NCBI RefSeq assembly: GCF_964656455.1
Contig: NC_135715.1
Coordinates: 81,880,414 to 81,944,413 of the forward strand
Source: Halichoerus grypus
Taxonomy: Eukaryota > Chordata > Mammalia > Carnivora > Phocidae
Direction of reading: 5' to 3'
DNA length: 64,000 nucleotides
Shown: positions 21,301 through 34,600 of the stretch, in pieces
Position numbering within the stretch: the first letter of the stretch is position 1
How the letters are laid out: each line of letters starts with the position of its first letter
Translations under genes and position numbers: made by a program
Notes under the pieces: generated by a model
What the model was told of the DNA's origin: nothing
The model's database searches: none
What the model saw: only the letters and a program-made list of their open reading frames with translations

Positions 21301-22781
21301 CCGGACTTCTTCTCCCTCGGTCTCACGTAAGGAACCCGTTCCCCAGGCTCTCACCCACGGTAGCCTGGAAAGTGCTTCCTCCCTCAGAGACGTGGATGGT
21401 AGCTAAAGCACGATTTCTCTACCGTGTTGTTTCTTCGAGTTAGAACGCTAGCTATTAGACTGCCATGCAAATGTGGGGCTGCCGTGCTAGCTTGGTCAAA
21501 CACGTGGGGAGTCGTGTTCTGCCTTTCGCAGGGGCCTGAGTCTCACTCGCAAAAAGGTTTGGACTCCCTTGCAGTGCTCTCACGCACGCACACCACAAAA
21601 TGCTGCCACCCTCAGGAGCAGCTGTTTTACCTGCAGCACAGGCTCTCAACCGAGTTTTTCCTTCGAGTTAGGTGGCTGTTTTTAAGGCGGCGCACACACC
21701 CTCTCGAATGGTACTAGCCCCATAACCAGGATGTGAGTTAAGAGCTGCCTTCTGTACCGGCCTGTCTCTCCCCGATATTACGATATTGAAACCGTCCCCA
21801 GGCTCTCAGCCACAGTACACCCTAAACTGCTCCGCCCACAGAGAGGTCGACGGTAGCTAAAGCACGGTTTCTCTACAGTGTTGTTTCTTCGAGTTAGAAC
21901 GCTAGCTATTAGACTGCCATGCAAATGTGGGGCTGCCGTGCTAGCTTGGTCAAACACATGGGGAGTCGTGTTCTGCCTTTTGCTGGGGCCTGAGTCTCAC
22001 TCGCAAAAAGCTTTGGACTCCCTTGCACTACTCTCACGCACGCACACAACAAAATGCTGCCACCCTCAGGAGCACCTGTTTTACCTGAAGCACAGGCTCT
22101 CAATCAAGTTTTCCTTCGAGTTAGGTGGCTGTGTTGAAGCCTGCACACACACCCTGGCGAACGGTACCAGCCCCATAACCATGATGTGTGTTGAGAGCTG
22201 CCTTCTGTACCGGCCTGCCTCTCCCCGATATTATGATATTGAAACTGTGCCCAGGCTCTCAGCCACAGTACACCCTAAACTGCTTCGCCCACAGAGAGGT
22301 CGACGGTAGCTAAAGCACGGTTTCTCTGCTGTGTAGTTTCTTCGAGTTAGAACGCTAGCTATTAGACTTCCATGCAAAAGTGGGGCTGCCGTGCTAGCGT
22401 GATGAAACACATGGGGAGTCGTGTTCTGCCTTTCGCTGGGGCCTGAGTCTCACTCGCAAAAAGCTTTGGACTTCCTTGCAGTGCTCTCACGCACGCACAC
22501 AACAAAATGCTGCCACCCTCAGGAGCAGCTGTTTGACCTGACGCACAAGCTCTGAACCGAGATTTTCCTTCGAGTTAGGTGGCTGTGTTTACCCTGGGCA
22601 ACGGTACTAGCCCCATACCCATGATGTGGGTTGAGAGCTGCCTTCTGTACCGGCCTGTCTCTCCCCCGATATTACGATATTGAAACCGTCCCCAGGCTCT
22701 CAGCCACAGTACACCCTAAACTGCTTCGCCCACAGAGAGGTCGACGGTAGCTAAAGCACGGTTTGTCTACAGTGTTGTTTG
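18374..22781 (+). repeat. Higher-order unit 5 (4,408 bp, type E)
   Basis: Diagnostic states are GTACTAG, GCATGTACACCACCC near 18526, AGGCATGG, GAGCA, GGTTTCTCTACAG at the end of monomer 4, (TA)6, CACGTG at 21501-21506, AAAAAGGTTTGG near 21553 (others AAAAAGCTTTGG) and GGCTGTTTTTAAGG near 21675. These states recur together only in unit 9. Confidence 0.95.
19597..20294 (+). mobile_element. L1 3' end, unit 5
   Basis: It has (TA)6, GATCTGTACC and matching flanks. Confidence 0.93.
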
Positions 22782-25700
22782 TTCGAGTTAGAAAGCTAGC
22801 TATTAGACTTCCATTCAAAAGTGGGGCCGCAGTAGTAGTTTCATGGAGCAAGTGGGGAGTCGTGTTCTGGCTTCTTCCGGGGCCTGGGTCTCACAAGGAA
22901 AATGGTTTTGGACTCACTTGCTGTGCACTCACGCATGCACACCACACAATGCGTCCACCCTGAGGCATGGCTCTTTTAGCCGAAGCAGGAATTCCCTACA
23001 GAGCTGTTCCTTTGAGTTAGGTGGTTGGCTTATGGCCTGCAGGCACACCCGGGGCAAGGGGACTAGCCTCATAAACAAGAGGTGAGTTGAGAGCTGCCTT
23101 CCGCACCGGCCTGTTTCTCACTCCATTTCACGTATGGGACCCTTTCCCCGGTCTCTCATACACGAGCACTATACAACTCCTGCGGCTTCAGGAACGGCAA
23201 TGGTAGCTAAAGCGCAGTAAGGCTACAGCATTGATTCTTGGTGTTAGTAGCCTGGTAGGCGAATGAGCTGCAGCTGGGATTCTTTACAGACTTGTTTCTT
23301 CCCAGTCAGGGTCGAGCACATAGCATTCCAAGCACACATGGAGCAGTAGTCTTAGCTTCAGGTAGCAAGAGCTGAGTCCAGAGGTGCCTTCTGCCCGGAC
23401 CTATTTCTCCCTTGGTTTCACGTATGGAACCCGTTCCCCAGGCTCTCAGCCACGGTACTCCGTGTAATGCTTCCTCCGTCTAGAGGTCGACGGTAGCTAA
23501 AGCACGGTTTGTCTACAGTGTTGTTTCTTCGAGTGAGAACACTAGCTGTTAGACTTCCATGCAAAAGTGGGGCTGCCGTGCTAGCGTGATGAAACACATG
23601 GGGAGTCGTGTTCTGCCTTCTGCTGGGGCCTGAGGCTCATTCACAAAAAGCTTTGGACTCCCTTGCAGTGCTCTCATGCACGCACACAACAAAATGCTTC
23701 CACCCTCAGGAGCGGCTCTTTTAGCTGAAGCATGGATTCTCCAGCGAGTTTTTCCTTCGAGTTAGGCAGTTTTCATGAAGCCTGCACACACACCCGGGGC
23801 AACGGTACTAGCCCCATAACCATGGTTTGAGTTGAGAGCTGCCTTCTCTCCGGCCTGTCTCTCCCTCGATTTCACGAAACGGAACCCGTCCCCAGGCTCT
23901 CACCCACCGTACACCCTAAACTGCTTCCTCCCACATAGAGGTCGTCGGTAGCTAAAGCACGGTTTCTCTTCAGTGTTGTTTCTCCGAGTTAGAACGCTTG
24001 CTATGAATGTCCACAATAGCCAAACTGTGGAAAGAGCCATGTCCACCAACAGATGAATGGATAAAGAAGAGGGGGTATATATATATACAATGGAATATTA
24101 TGCAGCCATCAAAAGGAATGAGATCTTGCCATCTGCAACGACGTGGATGGAACTGGAGGGTATCATGCTGAGCGAAATAAGTCAAACCGAGAAAGACATG
24201 TATCATATGACCTCACTGATATGAGGAATTCTTAATCTCAGGAAACAAACTGAGGGTTGCTAGAGTGGGGGGTGGGGTGGGAGGGATGGGGTCACTGGGT
24301 GTTGGACACTGTGGAGGGTATGTGTTCTGGTAAGCGCTGTGAATTGTGCAAGACTGTTGAATCTCAGATCTGTACCTCTGAAACAAATAATGCAATATAT
24401 GTTAAGAAAGAAAAAAAGAAGAAGAAGAATGTAGCAGGAGGGGAAGAATGAAGGGGGGAAAATCGGAGGGGGAGAAGAACCATGAGAGATGATGGACTCT
24501 GAAAAACAAACTGAGGGTTCTAGAGGGGAGGGGGCTGGGAGGATGGCTTAGCCTGGTGATGGGTATTGAGCAGGGCACGTTCTGCATGGAGCACTGGGTG
24601 TTATGCACAAACAATGAATCATGGAACACTATATCTAAAACTAATGATGTAATGTATGGGGATTAACATAACAATAAAAACATTAAATAATAATTAAAAA
24701 AAAGAACGCTTGCTATTAGACTTCCATGCAAAAGTGGGGCCGCAGTGCTAGCCTCAGGAAACAAGTGGGGAGTCATGTTCTGCCTTCTGCCGGGGCCTGA
24801 GTCCCACACGGAAAATGGGTCTGGACTCACTTGCAGTGCGCTCACGCATGCACACAGCAAAATGCGTCCACCCTCCGGCATGGCTACTTTAGCCGAAGCA
24901 GGAAATCTCTACAGAGTTGTTCCTTTGAGTTAGGTGGTTGGCTTTAGCCCTGCAGGCACACCCGGGGCAAGGGTACTAGCCTCATAAACAAGAGGTGAGT
25001 TGAGAACTGCCTTCCGCTCCGGCCTGTTTCTCACTCCATTTCACGTATGGGACCCTTTCCCCGGGCTCTCAGACAGACACGAGCACTGTCAAATTCCTCT
25101 GGCTTCAGGAACGGCAATGTTAACTCAAGCGCAGTAACTCTATAGCATTGATTCTTGGTGTTAGTAGCCTGGGAACTAGGCTTCCAGGCACACAGGGTAC
25201 AGCAGTGCTAATCTCCTCAAACAAGAGGGGAGTCGACAGCAGCCTTCCTTCCAGGCCTGCTTCTCACTCCGAGTTACGTTTAGGTTCCATTTCTCATGCT
25301 TTCACAAAAACACACAACAGATGAAGTGCACGCTCAGGAAGGGCGATCTTTGCTGAGGCACGGGTCCTCCGCACTTTTGTTCCTTTCCGTTGGGTGGATG
25401 GCACTTAGGACTACACGCACACACGGGAGAGCCGATCTAGTTTCCCGAAACAAGAGTTGAGTCGATAGCTGCCTCCTGCCCATGCTTATTTCTGCCTCGG
25501 AATTCTGCTGGGACTCATTCCCCAGGTTTGCACTCAAGCAGAGTTGAAAATCCTGCCACCCTGTGGAGAGGCGAATGAGCTGAAGCTGGGATTCTTGACC
25601 GGCTTCTTTCTGCCAAAACAGTGTGGAGCACTTAGCATTCCTATGCACACATGGAGCAGTAGTGTTAGCTTCAGGTAACAAGAGCTGAGTCGAGAGGTGC

Positions 25701-27189
25701 CTTCTGGCCCGGACTTCTTCTCCCTCGGTCTCACGTAAGGAACCCGTTCCCCAGGCTCTCACCCACGGTAGCCTGGAAAGTGCTTCCTCCCTCAGAGACG
25801 TGGATGGTAGCTAAAGCACGATTTCTCTACCGTGTTGTTTCTTCGAGGTAGAACGCTAGCTATTAGACTGCCATGCAAATGTGGGGCTGCCGTGCTAGCT
25901 TGGTCAAACACATGGGGAGTCGTGTTCTGCCTTTCGCAGGGGCCTGAGTCTCACTCGCAAAAAGCTTTGGACTCCCTTGCAGTGCTCTCACGCACGCACA
26001 CCACAAAATGCTGCCACCCTCAGGAGCAGCTGTTTTACCTGCAGCACAGGCTCTCAACCGAGTTTTTCCTTCGAGTTAGGTGGCTGTGTTTAAGGCGGCG
26101 CACACACCCTCTCGAATGGTACTAGCCCCATAACCAGGATGTGAGTTAAGAGCTGCCTTCTGTACCGGCCTGTCTCTCCCCGATATTACGATATTGAAAC
26201 CGTCCCCAGGCTCTCAGCCACAGTACACCCTAAACTGCTCCGCCCACAGAGAGGTCGACGGTAGCTAAAGCACGATTTCTCTACAGTGTTGTTTCTTCGA
26301 GTTAGAACGCTAGCTATTAGACTGCCATGCAAATGTGGGGCTGCCGTGCTAGCTTGGTCAAACACATGGGGAGTCGTGTTCTGCCTTTTGCTGGGGCCTG
26401 AGTCTCACTCGCAAAAAGCTTTGGACTCCCTTGCACTACTCTCACGCACGCACACAACAAAATGCTGCCACCCTCAGGAGCACCTGTTTTACCTGAAGCA
26501 CAGGCTCTCAATCAAGTTTTCCTTCGAGTTAGGTGGCTGTGTTGAAGCCTGCACACACACCCTGGCGAACGGTACCAGCCCCATAACCATGATGTGTGTT
26601 GAGAGCTGCCTTCTGTACCGGCCTGCCTCTCCCCGATATTATGATATTGAAACTGTGCCCAGGCTCTCAGCCACAGTACACCCTAAACTGCTTCGCCCAC
26701 AGAGAGGTCGACGGTAGCTAAAGCACGGTTTCTCTGCTGTGTAGTTTCTTCGAGTTAGAACGCTAGCTATTAGACTTCCATGCAAAAGTGGGGCTGCCGT
26801 GCTAGCGTGATGAAACACATGGGGAGTCGTGTTCTGCCTTTCGCTGGGGCCTGAGTCTCACTCGCAAAAAGCTTTGGACTTCCTTGCAGTGCTCTCACGC
26901 ACGCACACAACAAAATGCTGCCACCCTCAGGAGCAGCTGTTTGACCTGACGCACAAGCTCTGAACCGAGATTTTCCTTCGAGTTAGGTGGCTGTGTTTAC
27001 CCTGGGCAACGGTACTAGCCCCATACCCATGATGTGGGTTGAGAGCTGCCTTCTGTACCGGCCTGTCTCTCCCCCGATATTACGATATTGAAACCGTCCC
27101 CAGGCTCTCAGCCACAGTACACCCTAAACTGCTTCGCCCACAGAGAGGTCGACGGTAGCTAAAGCACGGTTTGTCTACAGTGTTGTTTG
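22782..27189 (+). repeat. Higher-order unit 6 (4,408 bp, type F)
   Basis: Diagnostic states are GTAGTAG, AGGCATGG, ACAGAGCTGTTCC near 23000 (others GAGTTGTTCC), GAGCA with the variant base at 23166, (TA)6, CACATG, TTCGAGGTAG near 25843 and GCACGATTTC near 26269. The left part matches unit 10. The right part matches unit 2. Confidence 0.95.
24005..24702 (+). mobile_element. L1 3' end, unit 6
   Basis: It has (TA)6, GATCTGTACC and matching flanks. Confidence 0.93.
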
Positions 27190-28412
27190 TTCGAGTTAGA
27201 AAGCTAGCTATTAGACTTCCATTCAAAAGTGGGGCCGCAGTACTAGTTTCATGGAGCAAGTGGGGAGTCGTGTTCTGGCTTCTTCCGGGGCCTGGGTCTC
27301 ACAAGGAAAATGGTTTTGGACTCACTTGCTGTGCACTCACGCATGCACACCACACAATGCGTCCACCCTGACGCATGGCTCTTTTAGCCGAAGCAGGAAT
27401 TCCCTACAGAGTTGTTCCTTTGAGTTAGGTGGTTGGCTTATGGCCTGCAGGCACACCCGGGGCAAGGGGACTAGCCTCATAAACAAGAGGTGAGTTGAGA
27501 GCTGCCTTCCGCACCGGCCTGTTTCTCACTCCATTTCACGTATGGGACCCTTTCCCCGGTATCTCATACACGAGCACTATACAACTCCTGCGGCTTCAGG
27601 AACGGCAATGGTAGCTAAAGCGCAGTAAGGCTACAGCATTGATTCTTGGTGTTAGTAGCCTGGTAGGCGAATGAGCTGCAGCTGGGATTCTTTACAGACT
27701 TGTTTCTTCCCAGTCAGGGTCGAGCACATAGCATTCCAAGCACACATGGAGCAGTAGTCTTAGCTTCAGGTAGCAAGAGCTGAGTCCAGAGGTGCCTTCT
27801 GCCCGGACCTATTTCTCCCTTGGTTTCACGTATGGAACCCGTTCCCCAGGCTCTCAGCCACGGTACTCCGTGTAATGCTTCCTCCGTCTAGAGGTCGACG
27901 GTAGCTAAAGCACGGTTTGTCTACAGTGTTGTTTCTTCGAGTGAGAACACTAGCTGTTAGACTTCCATGCAAAAGTGGGGCTGCCGTGCTAGCGTGATGA
28001 AACACATGGGGAGTCGTGTTCTGCCTTCTGCTGGGGCCTGAGGCTCATTCACAAAAAGCTTTGGACTCCCTTGCAGTGCTCTCATGCACGCACACAACAA
28101 AATGCTTCCACCCTCAGGAGCGGCTCTTTTAGCTGAAGCATGGATTCTCCAGCGAGTTTTTCCTTCGAGTTAGGCAGTTTTCATGAAGCCTGCACACACA
28201 CCCGGGGCAACGGTACTAGCCCCATAACCATGGTTTGAGTTGAGAGCTGCCTTCTCTCCGGCCTGTCTCTCCCTCGATTTCACGAAACGGAACCCGTCCC
28301 CAGGCTCTCACCCACCGTACACCCTAAACTGCTTCCTCCCACATAGAGGTCGTCGGTAGCTAAAGCACGGTTTCTCTTCAGTGTTGTTTCTCCGAGTTAG
28401 AACGCTTGCTAT

Positions 28413-29116
28413 GAATGTCCACAATAGCCAAACTGTGGAAAGAGCCATGTCCACCAACAGATGAATGGATAAAGAAGAGGGGGTATATATATATATATAT
28501 ACAATGGAATATTATGCAGCCATCAAAAGGAATGAGATCTTGCCATCTGCAACGACGTGGATGGAACTGGAGGGTATCATGCTGAGCGAAATAAGTCAAA
28601 CCGAGAAAGACATGTATCATATGACCTCACTGATATGAGGAATTCTTAATCTCAGGAAACAAACTGAGGGTTGCTAGAGTGGGGGGTGGGGTGGGAGGGA
28701 TGGGGTCACTGGGTGTTGGACACTGTGGAGGGTATGTGTTCTGGTAAGCGCTGTGAATTGTGCAAGACTGTTGAATCTCAGATCTCTACCTCTGAAACAA
28801 ATAATGCAATATATGTTAAGAAAGAAAAAAAGAAGAAGAAGAATGTAGCAGGAGGGGAAGAATGAAGGGGGGAAAATCGGAGGGGGAGAAGAACCATGAG
28901 AGATGATGGACTCTGAAAAACAAACTGAGGGTTCTAGAGGGGAGGGGGCTGGGAGGATGGCTTAGCCTGGTGATGGGTATTGAGCAGGGCACGTTCTGCA
29001 TGGAGCACTGGGTGTTATGCACAAACAATGAATCATGGAACACTATATCTAAAACTAATGATGTAATGTATGGGGATTAACATAACAATAAAAACATTAA
29101 ATAATAATTAAAAAAA
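28413..29116 (+). mobile_element. L1 3' end, unit 7 (TA-expanded, 704 bp)
   Basis: It has (TA)9, GATCTCTACC and the right flank AGAATGCTTGCTAT, the same haplotype as unit 3. Confidence 0.93.
28484..28501. repeat. (TA)9 microsatellite allele, unit 7
   Basis: It is identical in length and linked variants to the unit 3 allele, 17,638 bp away. Confidence 0.9.
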
Positions 29117-31603
29117 AGAATGCTTGCTATTAGACTTCCATGCAAAAGTGGGGCCGCAGTGCTAGCCTCAGGAAACAAGTGGGGAGTCATGTTCTGCCTT
29201 CTGCCGGGGCCTGAGTCCCACACGGAAAATGGGTCTGGACTCACTTGCAGTGCGCTCACGCATGCACACAGCAAAATGCGTCCACCCTCCGGCATGGCTA
29301 CTTTAGCCGAAGCAGGAAATCTCTACAGAGTTGTTCCTTTGAGTTAGGTGGTTGGCTTTAGCCCTGCAGGCACACCCGGGGCAAGGGTACTAGCCTCATA
29401 AACAAGAGGTGAGTTGAGAACTGCCTTCCGCTCCGGCCTGTTTCTCACTCCATTTCACGTATGGGACCCTTTCCCCGGGCTCTCAGACAGACACGAGCAC
29501 TGTCAAATTCCTCTGGCTTCAGGAACGGCAATGTTAACTCAAGCGCAGTAACTCTATAGCATTGATTCTTGGTGTTAGTAGCCTGGGAACTAGGCTTCCA
29601 GGCACACAGGGTACAGCAGTGCTAATCTCCTCAAACAAGAGGGGAGTCGACAGCAGCCTTCCTTCCAGGCCTGCTTCTCACTCCGAGTTACGTTTAGGTT
29701 CCATTTCTCATGCTTTCACAAAAACACACAACAGATGAAGTGCACGCTCAGGAAGGGCGATCTTTGCTGAGGCACGGGTCCTCCGCACTTTTGTTCCTTT
29801 CCGTTGGGTGGATGGCACTTAGGACTACACGCACACACGGGAGAGCCGATCTAGTTTCCCGAAACAAGAGTTGAGTCGATAGCTGCCTCCTGCCCATGCT
29901 TATTTCTGCCTCGGAATTCTGCTGGGACTCATTCCCCAGGTTTGCACTCAAGCAGAGTTGAAAATCCTGCCACCCTGTGGAGAGGCGAATGAGCTGAAGC
30001 TGGGATTCTTGACCGGCTTCTTTCTGCCAAAACAGTGTGGAGCACTTAGCATTCCTATGCACACATGGAGCAGTAGTGTTAGCTTCAGGTAACAAGAGCT
30101 GAGTCGAGAGGTGCCTTCTGGCCCGGACTTCTTCTCCCTCGGTCTCACGTAAGGAACCCGTTCCCCAGGCTCTCACCCACGGTAGCCTGGAAAGTGCTTC
30201 CTCCCTCAGAGACGTGGATGGTAGCTAAAGCACGATTTCTCTACCGTGTTGTTTCTTCGAGTTAGAACGCTAGCTATTAGACTGCCATGCAAATGTGGGG
30301 CTGCCGTGCTAGCTTGGTCAAACACGTGGGGAGTCGTGTTCTGCCTTTCGCAGGGGCCTGAGTCTCACTCGCAAAAAGCTTTGGACTCCCTTGCAGTGCT
30401 CTCACGCACGCACACCACAAAATGCTGCCACCCTCAGGAGCAGCTGTTTTACCTGCAGCACAGGCTCTCAACCGAGTTTTTCCTTCGAGTTAGGTGGCTG
30501 TGTTTAAGGCGGCACACACACCCTCTCGAATGGTACTAGCCCCATAACCAGGATGTGAGTTAAGAGCTGCCTTCTGTACCGGCCTGTCTCTCCCCGATAT
30601 TACGATATTGAAACCGTCCCCAGGCTCTCAGCCACAGTACACCCTAAACTGCTCCGCCCACAGAGAGGTCGACGGTAGCTAAAGCACGGTTTCTCTACAG
30701 TGTTGTTTCTTCGAGTTAGAACGCTAGCTATTAGACTGCCATGCAAATGTGGGGCTGCCGTGCTAGCTTGGTCAAACACATGGGGAGTCGTGTTCTGCCT
30801 TTTGCTGGGGCCTGAGTCTCACTCGCAAAAAGCTTTGGACTCCCTTGCACTACTCTCACGCACGCACACAACAAAATGCTGCCACCCTCAGGAGCACCTG
30901 TTTTACCTGAAGCACAGGCTCTCAATCAAGTTTTCCTTCGAGTTAGGTGGCTGTGTTGAAGCCTGCACACACACCCTGGCGAACGGTACCAGCCCCATAA
31001 CCATGATGTGTGTTGAGAGCTGCCTTCTGTACCGGCCTGCCTCTCCCCGATATTATGATATTGAAACTGTGCCCAGGCTCTCAGCCACAGTACACCCTAA
31101 ACTGCTTCGCCCACAGAGAGGTCGACGGTAGCTAAAGCACGGTTTCTCTGCTGTGTAGTTTCTTCGAGTTAGAACGCTAGCTATTAGACTTCCATGCAAA
31201 AGTGGGGCTGCCGTGCTAGCGTGATGAAACACATGGGGAGTCGTGTTCTGCCTTTCGCTGGGGCCTGAGTCTCACTCGCAAAAAGCTTTGGACTTCCTTG
31301 CAGTGCTCTCACGCACGCACACAACAACATGCTGCCACCCTCAGGAGCAGCTGTTTGACCTGACGCACAAGCTCTGAACCGAGATTTTCCTTCGAGTTAG
31401 GTGGCTGTGTTTACCCTGGGCAACGGTACTAGCCCCATACCCATGATGTGGGTTGAGAGCTGCCTTCTGTACCGGCCTGTCTCTCCCCCGATATTACGAT
31501 ATTGAAACCGTCCCCAGGCTCTCAGCCACAGTACACCCTAAACTGCTTCGCCCACAGAGAGGTCGACGGTAGCTAAAGCACGGTTTGTCTACAGTGTTGT
31601 TTG

Positions 31604-34600
31604 TTCGAGTTAGAAAGCTAGCTATTAGACTTCCATTCAAAAGGGGGGCCGCAGTACTAGTTTCATGGAGCAAGTGGGGAGTCGTGTTCTGGCTTCTTCC
31701 GGGGCCTGGGTCTCACAAGGAAAATGGTTTTGGACTCACTTGCTGTGCACTCACGCATGCACACCACACAATGCGTCCACCCTGACGCATGGCTCTTTTA
31801 GCCGAAGCAGGAATTCCCTACAGAGTTGTTCCTTTGAGTTAGGTGGTTGGCTTATGGCCTGCAGGCACACCCGGGGCAAGGGGACTAGCCTCATAAACAA
31901 GAGGTGAGTTGAGAGCTGCCTTCCGCACCGGCCTGTTTCTCACTCCATTTCACGTATGGGACCCTTTCCCCGGTCTCTCATACACGACCACTATACAACT
32001 CCTGCGGCTTCAGGAACGGCAATGGTAGCTAAAGCGCAGTAAGGCTACAGCATTGATTCTTGGTGTTAGTAGCCTGGTAGGCGAATGAGCTGCAGCTGGG
32101 ATTCTTTACAGACTTGTTTCTTCCCAGTCAGGGTCGAGCACATAGCATTCCAAGCACACATGGAGCAGTAGTCTTAGCTTCAGGTAGCAAGAGCTGAGTC
32201 CAGAGGTGCCTTCTGCCCGGACCTATTTCTCCCTTGGTTTCACGTATGGAACCCGTTCCCCAGGCTCTCAGCCACGGTACTCCGTGTAATGCTTCCTCCG
32301 TCTAGAGGTCGACGGTAGCTAAAGCACGGTTTGTCTACAGTGTTGTTTCTTCGAGTGAGAACACTAGCTGTTAGACTTCCATGCAAAAGTGGGGCTGCCG
32401 TGCTAGCGTGATGAAACACATGGGGAGTCGTGTTCTGCCTTCTGCTGGGGCCTGAGGCTCATTCACAAAAAGCTTTGGACTCCCTTGCAGTGCTCTCATG
32501 CACGCACACAACAAAATGCTTCCACCCTCAGGAGCGGCTCTTTTAGCTGAAGCATGGATTCTCCAGCGAGTTTTTCCTTCGAGTTAGGCAGTTTTCATGA
32601 AGCCTGCACACACACCCGGGGCAACGGTACTAGCCCCATAACCATGGTTTGAGTTGAGAGCTGCCTTCTCTCCGGCCTGTCTCTCCCTCGATTTCACGAA
32701 ACGGAACCCGTCCCCAGGCTCTCACCCACCGTACACCCTAAACTGCTTCCTCCCACATAGAGGTCGTCGGTAGCTAAAGCACGGTTTCTCTTCAGTGTTG
32801 TTTCTCCGAGTTAGAACGCTTGCTATGAATGTCCACAATAGCCAAACTGTGGAAAGAGCCATGTCCACCAACAGATGAATGGATAAAGAAGAGGGGGTAT
32901 ATATATATACAATGGAATATTATGCAGCCATCAAAAGGAATGAGATCTTGCCATCTGCAACGACGTGGATGGAACTGGAGGGTATCATGCTGAGCGAAAT
33001 AAGTCAAACCGAGAAAGACATGTATCATATGACCTCACTGATATGAGGAATTCTTAATCTCAGGAAACAAACTGAGGGTTGCTAGAGTGGGGGGTGGGGT
33101 GGGAGGGATGGGGTCACTGGGTGTTGGACACTGTGGAGGGTATGTGTTCTGGTAAGCGCTGTGAATTGTGCAAGACTGTTGAATCTCAGATCTGTACCTC
33201 TGAAACAAATAATGCAATATATGTTAAGAAAGAAAAAAAGAAGAAGAAGAATGTAGCAGGAGGGGAAGAATGAAGGGGGGAAAATCGGAGGGGGAGAAGA
33301 ACCATGAGAGATGATGGACTCTGAAAAACAAACTGAGGGTTCTAGAGGGGAGGGGGCTGGGAGGATGGCTTAGCCTGGTGATGGGTATTGAGCAGGGCAC
33401 GTTCTGCATGGAGCACTGGGTGTTATGCACAAACAATGAATCATGGAACACTATATCTAAAACTAATGATGTAATGTATGGGGATTAACATAACAATAAA
33501 AACATTAAATAATAATTAAAAAAAAGAACGCTTGCTATTAGACTTCCATGCAAAAGTGGGGCCGCAGTGCTAGCCTCAGGAAACAAGTGGGGAGTCATGT
33601 TCTGCCTTCTGCCGGGGCCTGAGTCCCACACGGAAAATGGGTCTGGACTCACTTGCAGTGCGCTCACGCATGCACACAGCAAAATGCGTCCACCCTCCGG
33701 CATGGCTACTTTAGCCGAAGCAGGAAATCTCTACAGAGTTGTTCCTTTGAGTTAGGTGGTTGGCTTTAGCCCTGCAGGCACACCCGGGGCAAGGGTACTA
33801 GCCTCATAAACAAGAGGTGAGTTGAGAACTGCCTTCCGCTCCGGCCTGTTTCTCACTCCATTTCACGTATGGGACCCTTTCCCCGGGCTCTCAGACAGAC
33901 ACGAGCACTGTCAAATTCCTCTGGCTTCAGGAACGGCAATGTTAACTCAAGCGCAGTAACTCTATAGCATTGATTCTTGGTGTTAGTAGCCTGGGAACTA
34001 GGCTTCCAGGCACACAGGGTACAGCAGTGCTAATCTCCTCAAACAAGAGGGGAGTCGACAGCAGCCTTCCTTCCAGGCCTGCTTCTCACTCCGAGTTACG
34101 TTTAGGTTCCATTTCTCATGCTTTCACAAAAACACACAACAGATGAAGTGCACGCTCAGGAAGGGCGATCTTTGCTGAGGCACGGGTCCTCCGCACTTTT
34201 GTTCCTTTCCGTTGGGTGGATGGCACTTAGGACTACACGCACACACGGGAGAGCCGATCTAGTTTCCCGAAACAAGAGTTGAGTCGATAGCTGCCTCCTG
34301 CCCATGCTTATTTCTGCCTCGGAATTCTGCTGGGACTCATTCCCCAGGTTTGCACTCAAGCAGAGTTGAAAATCCTGCCACCCTGTGGAGAGGCGAATGA
34401 GCTGAAGCTGGGATTCTTGACCGGCTTCTTTCTGCCAAAACAGTGTGGAGCACTTAGCATTCCTATGCACACATGGAGCAGTAGTGTTAGCTTCAGGTAA
34501 CAAGAGCTGAGTCGAGAGGTGCCTTCTGGCCCGGACTTCTTCTCCCTCGGTCTCACGTAAGGAACCCGTTCCCCAGGCTCTCACCCACGGTAGCCTGGAA

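Larger units (their letters stand above)
5529..23166 (+). repeat. Super-repeat copy 1, 17,638 bp (four higher-order units)
   Basis: Position x and position x+17,638 carry the same base at every diagnostic site I compared between 5529 and 25025, including rare variants confined to single unit types. The first mismatch on the left is at 5528 (C) against 23166 (G). The period equals three units of 4,408 plus one of 4,414, because the set contains one TA-expanded unit. Confidence 0.85.
27190..31603 (+). repeat. Higher-order unit 7 (4,414 bp, second type C)
   Basis: This unit repeats the unit 3 haplotype 17,638 bp downstream: GGTATCTC near 27559, (TA)9 at 28484-28501, GATCTCTACC in the L1, the altered right target-site duplication, CACGTG at 30323-30328 and ACAACAACATG near 31321. 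I saw no difference from unit 3 in the stretches I compared. Confidence 0.95.
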